NCBI RefSeq assembly: GCF_000243315.1
Contig: NZ_JH597770.1
Span: 292,740-356,739, forward strand
DNA from: Metallosphaera yellowstonensis MK1
GTDB lineage: Archaea; Thermoproteota; Thermoprotei_A; Sulfolobales; Sulfolobaceae
Length of the DNA: 64,000 bases
Direction: 5' to 3'
Positions 5,713-13,646 of this stretch are shown here, piece by piece. Position 1 is the stretch's first letter, and the number at the start of each line of letters is the position of its first letter. The translations under genes and the position numbers were made by a program. The notes beneath the pieces were generated by a model. It saw nothing but the letters and a program-made list of their open reading frames with translations, had not been told where the DNA came from and made no database searches.

Positions 5713-8169
5713 ATGATGTGGCGTATACTAATAATAATGACTTTAGTCCTACTTTCATTACTAATACCGATTTCAGCATTCGTGAGGTTTGGAGGCGGGG
5801 GAGGCTTTTCATGGTTCACATACTCGACCACTTTCACGTTTGGGAGTTCATCCTCTACTAGCACGACCACCCAAGTAGTGACGGATCCTGGCTCTAATTG
5901 GAACGGTCTCGCATGGTTGGATCCATGCGTCGTCAGCGTTGTGAACACGAACCAACTGGAAGTCTTGCCCGATCAAGCAGACATGAACAATAACGCATCA
6001 GTGTCCCTATCAGCGTCAGTGACGGGACTGAACACAACGGTCGTAGTGCCTAGCGGTACATCGGGGAACTACGGTGGATTTGCCATAGGTTATGGTGTCC
6101 TATATCCTTCCACTTTTCTAGGGAACTATGGGCCAGCCAGCCCATACGGGAGTTACGGTATCGTAGTTGTACTAGAGCGTGGAGCAATGGCAGACTATCA
6201 TATCTTCCTATATTATAATGGAGTGGTATGGGGAAACTGGTCAGTAGGGAGTTTCAATACAGGCCAAGACGTAATGTTGGGCTTCGTCTTCAACCCCCCA
6301 AACACGGTTAACGTCTACTGGTTTAACGGGACGCTCCACGTGTACAAGGTCTCACCGGTGTACCAAACATCGACAGGGTTCAAGGCCGAAAGTTTGGCCA
6401 CAGTGACGTCCACTTACACCGTGGATGTAGATACCAGCGTTTCGGACTATGGTGAATGGATCATAGTGAACTATCAGTACATTACTACGACGACTACGAC
6501 TACTACCACTACTACGACTACAAAATACGCCGTGACGGTGTCGTGGACTGCCGTTACTCTCGGTAACGGTGTTAAGGCCTTATATGCCTTCACGGGAGCC
6601 GGGAACCCAGTAAACGTGACAACGAACGCTACATCTTGGAGCGTAGTGAAGATCGAGAGCGTTCAGAACTACAGTGTGTCCGGTAGCCAGTACTCCCTCT
6701 CGGGATCAGTGACATACTCAACTGCGCCGAAGGGGATATACCTTCTGACAAACGTATACCCGGGAGGAAACGTTAACGGGTGGTACCTAAACGTCACGAT
6801 AGAATTCCAGTTCGTGACGCCCAGCCAGACCGTTGACAAAAACGTCACGGTCCCAGTCTTTGTCAGTGCTTTCGCCGTTTCCGTCTACGTCACGCCCCCA
6901 GCGTCTTCATATTTGAGCGGGCAAACGATTAGCGTAACAAACTCCACGGCCGTGAATTTCCCCTCCAACTTAGGATACCAGCTGTTAAGTCAGCCAAAGT
7001 CTGAAATAGACATTCAGGGCCTCACTAACGGCTTTGTACCGTTACCTTATTCTACTACAGTGAACGTTATAGCGCAAACAACATATTATTACGTGATAAA
7101 CATAGAACTCGGTCAAGTCTCTCTAGGTTCTCTTACGGGCTTAATCACCGTATATCCTACCAGCCAGTTCCCGATAATATTCGTCTCACAATATCCCGCA
7201 TCAGTGACAGCAGGGACTAGGGTCACTATCACTTTCCAATTCACCCTAAACACGCCCGTCAGTAACACGACTATGTCAGCGTTTACACAGACGACTACTA
7301 CTTTCGCATGGACTTACGCCTCTTTTGTGTCTTCAACTAGTCTAGTGGAGTTCAAGGGAAGTTGGAGTTCAGCGAACGATGGTTTCATCATTATCACAAG
7401 GAGTCAAAACTATCTACTGCCGTTTAACGGAAGTGCTGGTCTCAGCTTTGTCAATAACAGCGTCAATAGCCTGAAGTTTCAGGTAAACGGTCTAGGGCGG
7501 ATATTAGTAAGTAATAGTCAGGGTCAGGTTATAGAGATCTCAAATACTACGGACATGATAGGGTTAGGTTTCTATTACGGTGCGGGCAAACTAACGCTTA
7601 ATTGGTTCTTTGCGGATGGCATAATATTGCAATCGGCCACAGCTGGACAGGCGTATACAATCTTAACGGGTACAAGTCTGAGCACGTTGACCCAGTATAC
7701 ATACGGATACACAAATGGGACAGGGTTCGGCCAGGTGACCGTGACGCTGGCAGATGAGCCGTATGAGTTGATAGAAATCTATTGGGCCGGTCTACAGAAA
7801 TACGCCATTCTGAACATAAGCGTCACTCAGCCTACCACGTCTACGACTACCACTATCAATAGCTCCACAATTAACTACAACTATACTCAGCCCTTCCATA
7901 ACAATATATCGCCTACCAGCAGTTTGTTCAACTTCAGCGGAGCCCAGCCGTGGGCCACACTGGTAGGGATAGTTATAGCGGTAGTTACGGCACTGTTGGG
8001 CTGGAAATTCGGTGGGAAGTCTGGTGCGTCAGGAGGCGCTGTGATGGGTTTAATTCTTGTGAGCTATCTGGGGCTTATGCCGTGGTACATTTTCTACGTC
8101 TTCATATTTGGCATCGCAATGCTGATAGCGAAAATATTCGTAGACCGTTTCATGGGGAGTGAAGAATGA
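5713..8169 (+). CDS. vp4: VP4 / C792-like host-attachment (tail fibre) protein
   Basis: The 818-residue protein is of the size and place of SSV1 C792 (VP4), the tail-fibre protein at the pointed end of the virion. It has a signal peptide (IIMTLVLLSLLIPISA) and a long Ser/Thr/Asn-rich beta region with many N-x-S/T sites. A run of 13 threonines (residues ~257-269) separates two parts. Near the C-terminus are two membrane segments around a small glycine-rich loop (LVGIVIAVVTALLGWKFGGK and WYIFYVFIFGIAMLIAK). VP4 makes this an alphafusellovirus-type element. Its stop overlaps the next start. Confidence 0.9.
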   Translation: MMWRILIIMTLVLLSLLIPISAFVRFGGGGGFSWFTYSTTFTFGSSSSTSTTTQVVTDPGSNWNGLAWLDPCVVSVVNTNQLEVLPDQADMNNNASVSLSASVTGLNTTVVVPSGTSGNYGGFAIGYGVLYPSTFLGNYGPASPYGSYGIVVVLERGAMADYHIFLYYNGVVWGNWSVGSFNTGQDVMLGFVFNPPNTVNVYWFNGTLHVYKVSPVYQTSTGFKAESLATVTSTYTVDVDTSVSDYGEWIIVNYQYITTTTTTTTTTTTTKYAVTVSWTAVTLGNGVKALYAFTGAGNPVNVTTNATSWSVVKIESVQNYSVSGSQYSLSGSVTYSTAPKGIYLLTNVYPGGNVNGWYLNVTIEFQFVTPSQTVDKNVTVPVFVSAFAVSVYVTPPASSYLSGQTISVTNSTAVNFPSNLGYQLLSQPKSEIDIQGLTNGFVPLPYSTTVNVIAQTTYYYVINIELGQVSLGSLTGLITVYPTSQFPIIFVSQYPASVTAGTRVTITFQFTLNTPVSNTTMSAFTQTTTTFAWTYASFVSSTSLVEFKGSWSSANDGFIIITRSQNYLLPFNGSAGLSFVNNSVNSLKFQVNGLGRILVSNSQGQVIEISNTTDMIGLGFYYGAGKLTLNWFFADGIILQSATAGQAYTILTGTSLSTLTQYTYGYTNGTGFGQVTVTLADEPYELIEIYWAGLQKYAILNISVTQPTTSTTTTINSSTINYNYTQPFHNNISPTSSLFNFSGAQPWATLVGIVIAVVTALLGWKFGGKSGASGGAVMGLILVSYLGLMPWYIFYVFIFGIAMLIAKIFVDRFMGSEE

Positions 8170-8411
8170 CAGACGCCATTAGTTTGGCATTAAGCACGGG
8201 CTTAGGCCCAGTAGTGGCCATCATTATAATCCTTATAATGATGGGGCTGACATACAAAATCGTAGGGAGGACGCCATCTATTGTGACAGGAATAGCGTCA
8301 ATCTTTGCCTTAATGTTCCTAGACTTTATACCCCTGTATTGGGGTCTCGCTATCATATTTGCGTTAATCGCAGGAATGATATTGTCAGGAGGTGAGCTAA
8401 ATGGGGACTAA
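8166..8411 (+). CDS. B78-like membrane protein
   Basis: This 81-residue protein directly follows VP4, as B78 does in SSV1, and overlaps it by 4 bases. It has three hydrophobic segments: VVAIIIILIMMGLTYKIV, SIVTGIASIFALMFLDFIPL and WGLAIIFALIAGMIL. It overlaps the C166-like gene by 11 bases. It is probably a minor virion membrane protein. Confidence 0.8.
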   Translation: MTDAISLALSTGLGPVVAIIIILIMMGLTYKIVGRTPSIVTGIASIFALMFLDFIPLYWGLAIIFALIAGMILSGGELNGD

Positions 8412-8871
8412 ACTCATCGTATATGTCCTATTCTTTGACATATTTCTTGCCTTAATGGCGGGGGCTTATTCAGGTTTGTCGGCTCCAAGTATCCCCGCTA
8501 CCCCGTCATATACCTCAGCGGTGAACCTGGCATCGTCGATAGTATGGAGTGCAGGGATACCGTCAATCACCCTAGTACCCTCGTTCTCGATACTAGGGAC
8601 CACAGTGCCAAGTATAACCATCCCGTCCATAACGTTCTTCAGCATATCGTTCTCATGGCTGGCCCCCGTCATCTACGTGTTCGACTGGATCATCTGGACA
8701 TTCGTGACCATTGCGTCAGTCATGGGGTATCTACTGTCGATATTCACAGGGAGCGTCTCTCTCTTGGCCTCTGTGCCTGTGGTAGGGCCGTTCCTAACAG
8801 CTTTCACATTAATTATCAATTTCATCTTGATTTGGGAACTTGTGAAGTTGATAAGGGGGTACGGGCCATGA
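8401..8871 (+). CDS. C166-like membrane protein
   Basis: This 156-residue protein follows B78-like, as C166 does in SSV1. It starts with a signal-anchor helix (LIVYVLFFDIFLALMAGAY). A middle part has repeated I/V-P-S-I-T motifs (IPSITLVPSF, VPSITIPSITF), and two or three C-terminal helices end in FILIWELVKLIRGYGP. The I-P-S-I-T repeats suggest a stacked beta or coil segment. The stop overlaps the B115-like ATG. SSV C166 is thought to be a virion-associated membrane protein. Confidence 0.8.
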   Translation: MGTKLIVYVLFFDIFLALMAGAYSGLSAPSIPATPSYTSAVNLASSIVWSAGIPSITLVPSFSILGTTVPSITIPSITFFSISFSWLAPVIYVFDWIIWTFVTIASVMGYLLSIFTGSVSLLASVPVVGPFLTAFTLIINFILIWELVKLIRGYGP

Positions 8872-9200
8872 ATGAGTACAATGCAAATGAGATTAGGGCC
8901 AAAATACTTAGGAAGAAGATACTACAGCTGTTAGCGGAAAACTATGTACTGTCAGCGTCACTAATCTCTCATACGCTCCTCCTGAGTTACGCCACGGTCC
9001 TAAGACACCTGAGAGTGCTAAATCAGGAGGGATACGTAGAGCTATACAAAGAAGGGCGTATATTGTTTGCAAAAATCAAAGATAACGCTAAGCAAATTCA
9101 GATTCTGAATTCAGAACTGGAGCGTCTTATAAACCCTACCACTGACACGGTGATGAGCCAAAATGTTAGAAAGGCTAAAGGTATCAGGAGTAGCCCTTAA
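8868..9200 (+). CDS. B115-like winged-helix transcription regulator
   Basis: I start it at ATG 8868 (110 residues, MNEYNANEIRAKILRKKILQ), in an ATGA overlap with the previous stop; the longer open frame upstream is an overlap with C166. The winged helix covers residues ~10-75, with recognition helix LLSYATVLRHLRVLNQEGYV and wing LYKEGRILFAKI. It matches SSV1 B115 in place and sequence type. It overlaps VP1 by 38 bases, so it is co-transcribed with the capsid genes and may regulate them. Confidence 0.88.
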   Translation: MNEYNANEIRAKILRKKILQLLAENYVLSASLISHTLLLSYATVLRHLRVLNQEGYVELYKEGRILFAKIKDNAKQIQILNSELERLINPTTDTVMSQNVRKAKGIRSSP

Positions 9201-9573
9201 GGTGGTAAGAAATCCAACCAAGTATTTCAGCCAAGAAGTAATAGCAGAAGGCGTTAAAGTCTTCTGGCAGACATGGGATGGTAGAATAATATCTTCAGCT
9301 AAGAGGTTTGTAGAGGTTGCCAAAAGTAACCCAAAACTCGTAAAGGGTGAAGGGGCCCTTAATATCGGGGTCTTAATCGGCCTATTTATCTTCATATTGA
9401 TAGGCATAGTATTGCTCCCTGTCATCACCTCTCAAGTGAGTACCCTAACTAGTGGTACCTCGCCTTCGGTGACTGGAACTAACGCCACCTTGCTGAACCT
9501 GGTGCCGTTGTTCTACATCTTAGTCCTCATAATAGTTCCCGCAGTGGTGGCGTACAAGATATACAAAGAGTAA
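9163..9573 (+). CDS. vp1: Major capsid protein VP1 precursor
   Basis: This 136-residue precursor of the main SSV capsid protein is cleaved in SSV1 before a glutamate to give a mature form of about 73 residues. Here the matching site is KG|EGALNIG, with E63 as first mature residue (74 residues left). The mature part has the two family helices [15 protein letters not shown] and [19 protein letters not shown] joined by a Ser/Thr/Gly loop ([13 protein letters not shown]), and ends in KIYKE. The basic N-terminal propeptide overlaps the end of the B115-like gene. Recognition is near certain. Confidence 0.96.
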   Translation: MLERLKVSGVALKVVRNPTKYFSQEVIAEGVKVFWQTWDGRIISSAKRFVEVAKSNPKLVKGEGALNIGVLIGLFIFILIGIVLLPVITSQVSTLTSGTSPSVTGTNATLLNLVPLFYILVLIIVPAVVAYKIYKE

Positions 9574-9586
9574 GAGGGGTGAAAAC

Positions 9587-9838
9587 ATGGAGGTAGACGT
9601 TAAGTCAGTTATTTTTCTAGTTCTTTTCATCCTCATAGGGATAGTACTACTATCGCCGATAGCGGGTTATGTCAACCTCGTGACCACGCCGACCATTAAG
9701 GTCGGCAATACCACAGAAGCTAACCCCCAATATGTCGGTTCCTCAAATGCTACCCTCGTAGACCTCGTACCGCTATTCTATATCCTGGTGTTAATTGTCG
9801 TGCCGGCCGTCATAGCGTATAAGATGTACCGGGATTGA
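9587..9838 (+). CDS. vp3: Minor capsid protein VP3
   Basis: This 83-residue paralogue of VP1 lacks the propeptide, as VP3 does in SSV1. Helices [20 protein letters not shown] and [19 protein letters not shown] flank a Thr/Asn loop that keeps the [11 protein letters not shown] motif of SSV1 VP3. GAGGGGTGA before the ATG is a good ribosome-binding site. It lies 13 bases after VP1. It is slightly shorter than SSV1 VP3, mainly in the loop. Confidence 0.95.
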   Translation: MEVDVKSVIFLVLFILIGIVLLSPIAGYVNLVTTPTIKVGNTTEANPQYVGSSNATLVDLVPLFYILVLIVVPAVIAYKMYRD

Positions 9839-9844
9839 AGGCCC

Positions 9845-9855
9845 TTTATAAAGTC
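9845..9855 (+). promoter_or_regulatory. Viral promoter motif, copy 3 (TTTATAAAGTC)
   Basis: The best TATA form of the three copies, beginning exactly 31 nt before the ATG at 9876. It lies in the short gap after VP3, where VP2 would be in SSV1. It should drive the A82-to-B251-like gene block. Confidence 0.7.
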
Positions 9856-9875
9856 AAACTTCTTTTTCCCTCCTA

Positions 9876-10124
9876 ATGACGGCGTTAGGCGATGTAATCT
9901 ATAGTCTGTCCATTCTCTTCCCTGCCTTAGGTCTCATTTCGAGAAACTACCTAGTTAATTTGATGGGTGCCTTCATAGGAGCTTTGGGGTTTTTAGTTTT
10001 CGTCCAGGATTATACAGATATAACGTTCTCTTCATCGACATTTTACTTAGCGATCTTTCCGCTCTTATTGGGACTGGTGAACCTTGGCTATTTCTTCAAC
10101 TGGGTGAGGGAGGAGCGGATCTAA
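9876..10124 (+). CDS. A82-like membrane protein
   Basis: This 82-residue protein has the same length and position as SSV1 A82. Three or four hydrophobic segments are visible: VIYSLSILFPALGLI, YLVNLMGAFIGALGFLVFV and FYLAIFPLLLGLVNLGYFF. It ends in a charged tail (NWVREERI). It is first behind promoter copy 3. Function is unknown, probably virion or membrane associated. Confidence 0.8.
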   Translation: MTALGDVIYSLSILFPALGLISRNYLVNLMGAFIGALGFLVFVQDYTDITFSSSTFYLAIFPLLLGLVNLGYFFNWVREERI

Positions 10125-10367
10125 ATGAGGTGGCTGAGAAATGTCACTAGTCCTAAAACCATACGCCCTAGGTTTCGTTTCAATTACGCGGATTATGTCG
10201 TATCGATTAAGAGACTCAAAAGAGTGGAAAGGGAAGTTAGCATTATACCCCAGGAACGTAAAGCGATTAGGGTACTCTCTAGTCATGTCAGCTATAGGCG
10301 TCTTAGCCTTGGGGGATTGTGCTTTTTGCGTGAACTACGCCGATTACTCACGGGTGATTTAAGGTGA
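10125..10367 (+). CDS. Small basic viral protein (C84/A92 position)
   Basis: An 80-residue, very basic frame starts at the ATG touching the previous stop (TAAATG) and ends with a TGA inside the GTG start of the next gene. Such couplings are typical of this operon. The sequence is rich in Arg/Lys (FRFNYADYVVSIKRLKRVER). A second frame (10141-10362, 73 residues) covers the same bases and encodes a possible membrane helix, so either or both could be real. SSV1 has two small genes, C84 and A92, in this place. Confidence 0.5.
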   Translation: MRWLRNVTSPKTIRPRFRFNYADYVVSIKRLKRVEREVSIIPQERKAIRVLSSHVSYRRLSLGGLCFLRELRRLLTGDLR

Positions 10368-11188
10368 ATGATGGAAAACTCGTGTCGATTTGGGAAGAGG
10401 AGCTAAGAAAGGCCCAAAGCCTGGAGGAGCTACGGCAGAAGTATGAAGACGCTCAGAAACAGATAGCCGACAGGGAGGTCTTAAGGAAAATTTACAAGGC
10501 CTACGAGAAAAGAGAGTTTGAGATAAAGAAGGCACAGTTTGAGCAGTTGAAGGCTGAACTATCTAAGAAGGACAAGAGGTTCAAGAAAGAGAAGATTGAC
10601 GTCAGGGTTAAGGTAGTTAAGAAGTGGATGAACTCGCGTGTGTTAACCGCTGAGCATTACGTGGCTATGTTACAGCAAAGCCGTGACGGCCTACAGTTTC
10701 TCTTCCTGAGGAAAGCGAAACTCGTCGAGAACCAGGGGTACTTGATGTTAGAGAACAGAAAGTTAAGGAAGAGTTGGGTCTTGAACGGTGAACCACTCCT
10801 TCTCGAAAGAGGGAAATTCCTATTCGGCAAGAAGTTCGTAGCTGTCCATTTCGTCCTTCCTGACTATCCCTACACTTTGGATCTGACGATAGACGATAAG
10901 ATTAGACAGCTCACGCTCAAGAACTTGAATGCCCCTCAGATCATGCATTCTATTATAAAGACTAAGTTCTTCGAAGCGTTAGCGAAGGTCGGTGGTGGGC
11001 CAGACTATGTCATGTTGGTTATAGGGGCGATAATGGGGATAGGAATCGGGGTGGGCATAGGTTTCGGTATCGCTAACTCGAATCTGACACACCTGTTAGC
11101 TCAGCACGTGGCAAATACAACAGTCACGCATTCCCCTGCCGCATCGTCCCCTAGTTTCACGATTCCCAGTAATAGTACAAAGGGGTGA
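10364..11188 (+). CDS. B277-like protein: coiled coil plus C-terminal membrane anchor
   Basis: The 274-residue protein, GTG start, sits at the SSV1 B277 position with almost the same length. Residues ~5-85 are a charged coiled coil (EEELRKAQSLEELRQKYEDA, then LRKIYKAYEKREFEIKKAQF). A mixed alpha/beta middle follows. Residues ~222-240 form a glycine-rich membrane helix (LVIGAIMGIGIGVGIGFGI), then a short Ser/Thr tail with N-x-S/T sites. The topology suggests a large inside domain anchored in the virus or cell membrane. Confidence 0.8.
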   Translation: MNDGKLVSIWEEELRKAQSLEELRQKYEDAQKQIADREVLRKIYKAYEKREFEIKKAQFEQLKAELSKKDKRFKKEKIDVRVKVVKKWMNSRVLTAEHYVAMLQQSRDGLQFLFLRKAKLVENQGYLMLENRKLRKSWVLNGEPLLLERGKFLFGKKFVAVHFVLPDYPYTLDLTIDDKIRQLTLKNLNAPQIMHSIIKTKFFEALAKVGGGPDYVMLVIGAIMGIGIGVGIGFGIANSNLTHLLAQHVANTTVTHSPAASSPSFTIPSNSTKG

Positions 11189-11193
11189 CCTGA

Positions 11194-11667
11194 ATGGCTA
11201 AGAAGAACGGAACGGAAGTGGAGCAGTTGAAACAGGAAAACGATGTACTGAAGAAAAGGTTAGCGGAGTTAGAGAGCTTACTATATAATAGTAAGGAATT
11301 AGGTGGAAAAGATAAGGTTCGAGAGATCGAGAACCCCTACACAGTAACAAACAGAGCAATCGATGAATTGGTAGAACCTAAGGACACCATGTATTATTTG
11401 TCGGGGTCTCAGATATCGCTGATTTTGACAGCGTTTGAATTCGCTAGGCTCCCTAGTTATTTTGGGGAAGAACCCGTTGTCGAGTTAGCGGAATTCGGCC
11501 ACAGACTAGCGCACTATCTGGTAAGTAAGGGCGGAAGAGGGCGTAGGGATATACTCAGGGTTCTGAGAGTCAGTAGTGGCCAGGCAAGGGAAAACGTGAA
11601 CAAGTCGATATTTAAACAGCTACTTCAGGGAAGGAAGGACTCAGACCTAGAAGGTGGCGAACAATGA
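11194..11667 (+). CDS. A153-like protein with N-terminal leucine-zipper-like coiled coil
   Basis: The 157-residue protein sits between B277- and B251-like genes, like A153 in SSV1. Residues ~6-30 form a heptad coil (VEQLKQENDVLKKRLAELES). The rest is soluble and helical with a basic patch (SKGGRGRRDILRVLRVSSGQ) that could bind nucleic acid. It overlaps the B251-like ATPase by 4 bases, which suggests joint action in replication or packaging. Function is not known. Confidence 0.8.
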   Translation: MAKKNGTEVEQLKQENDVLKKRLAELESLLYNSKELGGKDKVREIENPYTVTNRAIDELVEPKDTMYYLSGSQISLILTAFEFARLPSYFGEEPVVELAEFGHRLAHYLVSKGGRGRRDILRVLRVSSGQARENVNKSIFKQLLQGRKDSDLEGGEQ

Positions 11668-12347
11668 CAGAGCTACTATGGTTGGCCGAACAAATAATAG
11701 ATGCATACAAGAACATGGGCTTCGTCAGTGCAGTGATATTTGGCCCACAGGGGACTGGGAAGACTACTTATGCTTTTAAAGTCGCTAGAGATGTTGAATA
11801 CGCATTACGCGGTTTACAAACAAAAGATGAGGCGTGGAAGTATGTTAAGTACTTCTTCGAGTTACCGGATGCACTTGAGTATATTCAAGAAATTACAGAG
11901 AGGGACGAGAGGATACCCTACATCATCTTCGACGACGCCTCAATTTGGCTTTCAAAATACTACTGGTACAAGGATTATATGAAATCGTTCTATTCATATT
12001 ATGCCCTTATTAGGTCAAGGGTGTCAGCGGTGATTTTCACTACGCCCGCACCTGACGACCTAGCCTATTTCTTGAGAGAGAAAGGATGGTATCAGATAAA
12101 GGTAGTATGGAAGAACAAGAAACAGAAAATAGCTGTGGCTATGCTCTATAAAAAGGACTTCTCTAGAAACACAAATGGCCAATTTATTACCAAATCTAAG
12201 CATGAAGCTCTAGATTATTACAAAGTAGACCTTCCAAACGACTTTTACCAGGAATATCTGAAAAAGAGAAAAGAGAAAGAATTAGATTTATTGACGCAGA
12301 TCAAAGTATCACTCAGCAAAAAAGACGTTAAAAGTGACGCAGATTAA
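11664..12347 (+). CDS. B251-like P-loop ATPase (DnaA/AAA-type)
   Basis: This 227-residue homologue of SSV1 B251 is the most conserved SSV ATPase, proposed to act in replication or DNA handling. Walker A is GPQGTGKTT (residues ~28-36). Walker B is YIIFDDASIWL (~87-97), and a sensor-like strand VSAVIFTTPAPDD follows (~119-131). The C-terminal third is basic and helical. It is the last gene of the rightward block and converges on the integrase gene, 17 bases away. Confidence 0.9.
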   Translation: MTELLWLAEQIIDAYKNMGFVSAVIFGPQGTGKTTYAFKVARDVEYALRGLQTKDEAWKYVKYFFELPDALEYIQEITERDERIPYIIFDDASIWLSKYYWYKDYMKSFYSYYALIRSRVSAVIFTTPAPDDLAYFLREKGWYQIKVVWKNKKQKIAVAMLYKKDFSRNTNGQFITKSKHEALDYYKVDLPNDFYQEYLKKRKEKELDLLTQIKVSLSKKDVKSDAD

Positions 12348-12363
12348 GGCTGGAAAACGGGGG

Positions 12364-13092
12364 TTAGGTCAGTGTCTGTCTTAGCCATTCCGCGTACTTC
12401 TTATACTCTTTTTTCGCTAAAGCGTATAAGTCTAAATAATGCTTTGTTAGGATATTCCCGGGTGTCCTACCCTCAATAAAGTCTACAATTTCGCCCGGTA
12501 TATTTAACTCTAGCATTTTTGTAGCTGTGAATTTTCTGATGTACTTAGGTGCAATATCTAGTTCATGCATTATCTTCTTTGCGTAATTGTAAGTAATGCT
12601 CTGTCTTTGTAACGGCGAAACATGGAAAACATAGAACACGCGTTTTGAGCCCCTACTCCAGTTGAGCGTGTAGATACAAATCCCGTTTTCACAAACATCA
12701 TTTTCTGGTGAATATTCGCTTAGCACTTTTATAGCCTCAGTAAACCTAACTCCAGATTCTAAAAGTAGTCTGAACAATAGCTCAACTCTGGTTCCTTTTA
12801 CCTTTTCAGCCCACTGTCTAATCTGGTCTACTGACGGTACCTTTAAATCCACGCCCGATTTCTTCGTCTTTATCGCTTTCCACTTCTCTATATCGCCCTT
12901 CCAGTTATAGTACTTCTTCCACGCTAAGATAGAACCCTTATTATTAGTGTCTAATTGCTTACGCAAATAATTTGTATATTGTTTGCAAGTTTCACGTGAA
13001 ACTTTCTTTATACAATCGTTATAAAATGTAAATAGTTCAACTTCAGACGGCAAATTTTCATTTGCTTTAGAATGCGTTTTCTCTTCCTTCAT
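12364..13092 (-). CDS. int: SSV-type tyrosine integrase, C-terminal segment at the right provirus end
   Basis: This is an uninterrupted 242-residue frame with core-binding and catalytic domains. Catalytic residues of the tyrosine recombinase set are visible: R in SGVRFTEA, the basic pair in SRGSKRVFYVFHV, R in KYIRKFTATKM and the likely nucleophile Y in LTKHYLDLYA. The frame stays open upstream through att, where host DNA begins, so the true N-terminus is missing. That is the normal fate of SSV int on integration (intC). The internal ATG at 13092 could still give a shorter product. The full gene layout (N-part, att, C-part) is seen in the left copy. Confidence 0.9.
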   Translation of the reverse strand: MKEEKTHSKANENLPSEVELFTFYNDCIKKVSRETCKQYTNYLRKQLDTNNKGSILAWKKYYNWKGDIEKWKAIKTKKSGVDLKVPSVDQIRQWAEKVKGTRVELLFRLLLESGVRFTEAIKVLSEYSPENDVCENGICIYTLNWSRGSKRVFYVFHVSPLQRQSITYNYAKKIMHELDIAPKYIRKFTATKMLELNIPGEIVDFIEGRTPGNILTKHYLDLYALAKKEYKKYAEWLRQTLT

Positions 13093-13205
13093 TATTCTAA
13101 CTGACGTATCTGTAATGATAGATTCACGTGGGATTTTAGGGGGTTTATCCCCTAAATAGGGCTTTGGCCCCTGGGACCTGGGTTCGAATCCCAGCCCGGC
13201 TACCT
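12570..13205. repeat. Right copy of the ~636-bp direct repeat
   Basis: Pairs with 1-636. This copy has the intact integrase frame. Beyond 13205 the two copies diverge: viral integrase N-terminus on the left copy, host sequence here. Confidence 0.95.
13157..13204 (+). other. attR: tRNA 3' half at the virus-host border
   Basis: Same tRNA-derived core as at 588-635: anticodon loop CTTTGGC, T arm CTGGG-TTCGAAT-CCCAG, acceptor strand CCCGGCT, then A and CC. Sequence to the left is viral (integrase C-part), to the right chromosomal. The intact tRNA gene rebuilt at attL must lie left of the window. Confidence 0.88.
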
Positions 13206-13306
13206 CTTATGGTCCCGTTCTCTAAATATCGAACAGAATTATTACAAAGGAGTCTGAAGACGTAGATGACAAACACACATTAGTATTTATATTAAAAATT
13301 TAATCT

Positions 13307-13389
13307 AAAAGGGTTTTATAGCGATACATAAGGAAACTCTCTGGGGGAAACTTTGAGACTGTAGGCGAGTTATCTGAGAAAACCCTTTT
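13307..13389 (+). ncRNA. Candidate structured RNA just outside the provirus
   Basis: AAAAGGGTTTT (13307-13317) and AAAACCCTTTT (13379-13389) form a perfect 11-bp closing helix. Inside it, GATA (13323) and ACTC (13335) can pair with GAGTTATC (~13367-13374) around a purine bulge. A TATA-like element (TATTTATATTAAAAATTTAA, 13284-13303) lies upstream at about the right distance, and TTTTGTTTT follows the helix like a terminator. No coding frame explains the stretch. It could also be a bidirectional transcription-end hairpin. Confidence 0.4.
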
Positions 13390-13508
13390 GTTTTACATCG
13401 GACTACAATAGAGGAGTTGTAACATATTACTTTCGTTTACCCCTCTCTCTACGGAGTTGCGGAAGTATCTTAACATATATATTCTGTTAAAAAGGTAATA
13501 CCGAGATC

Positions 13509-13646
13509 ATGAGGGTAATAACATTCAAGGCAGAAGAGGATTTGCTCTTTAGGCTTGACCTCTATGCTGCCAATAAGAAGGTCTCCAGAAGCGAGATCAT
13601 CAGGGATGCCCTTAAGAAATATTTAGAAGCCGCTGGCGGGATTTGA
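13509..13646 (+). CDS. Small ribbon-helix-helix protein overlapping tRNA-Thr
   Basis: ATG 13509 to TGA 13644-13646, 45 residues. A strand ([20 protein letters not shown]) is followed by the RHH helix [16 protein letters not shown]. The last codons lie inside the 3' end of the tRNA-Thr gene on the other strand. A TATA-like ACATATATAT at 13473-13482 lies about 30 nt upstream. It resembles the viral RHH at 3131-3265 (shared IIRDAL and YLEA). It may be a relic of an older integration at this tRNA or an ordinary host regulator. Confidence 0.65.
   Translation: MRVITFKAEEDLLFRLDLYAANKKVSRSEIIRDALKKYLEAAGGI

Larger units (their letters stand above)
1..13205. mobile_element. Integrated SSV-type fusellovirus (provirus)
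   Basis: Gene content and order match the SSV family of spindle-shaped archaeal viruses. Leftward are F112-, D212- and E54-like genes and a tyrosine integrase. Rightward are small regulators, the VP4 (C792-like) tail-fibre gene, B78/C166/B115-like genes, VP1, VP3, A82/B277/A153-like genes and the B251-like ATPase. The right boundary is an att site made of a tRNA 3' half, at about 13157-13205, with host DNA beyond it. The left boundary is not in the window, because viral integrase sequence continues to base 1 on the far side of a second att copy. VP2 is missing. All structural and replication genes in between look open, so this could be a functional virus. Confidence 0.93.

Noticed and set aside
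6480-6525. Trinucleotide-type repeat (ACN) as a possible unstable repeat locus
   Set aside because: It simply encodes the threonine-rich linker of VP4, common in archaeal surface proteins.
8544-8867. Long upstream extension of the B115-like frame
   Set aside because: It lies wholly inside the C166-like gene in another frame; ATG 8868 overlaps the stop in the usual way and matches the known B115 start.
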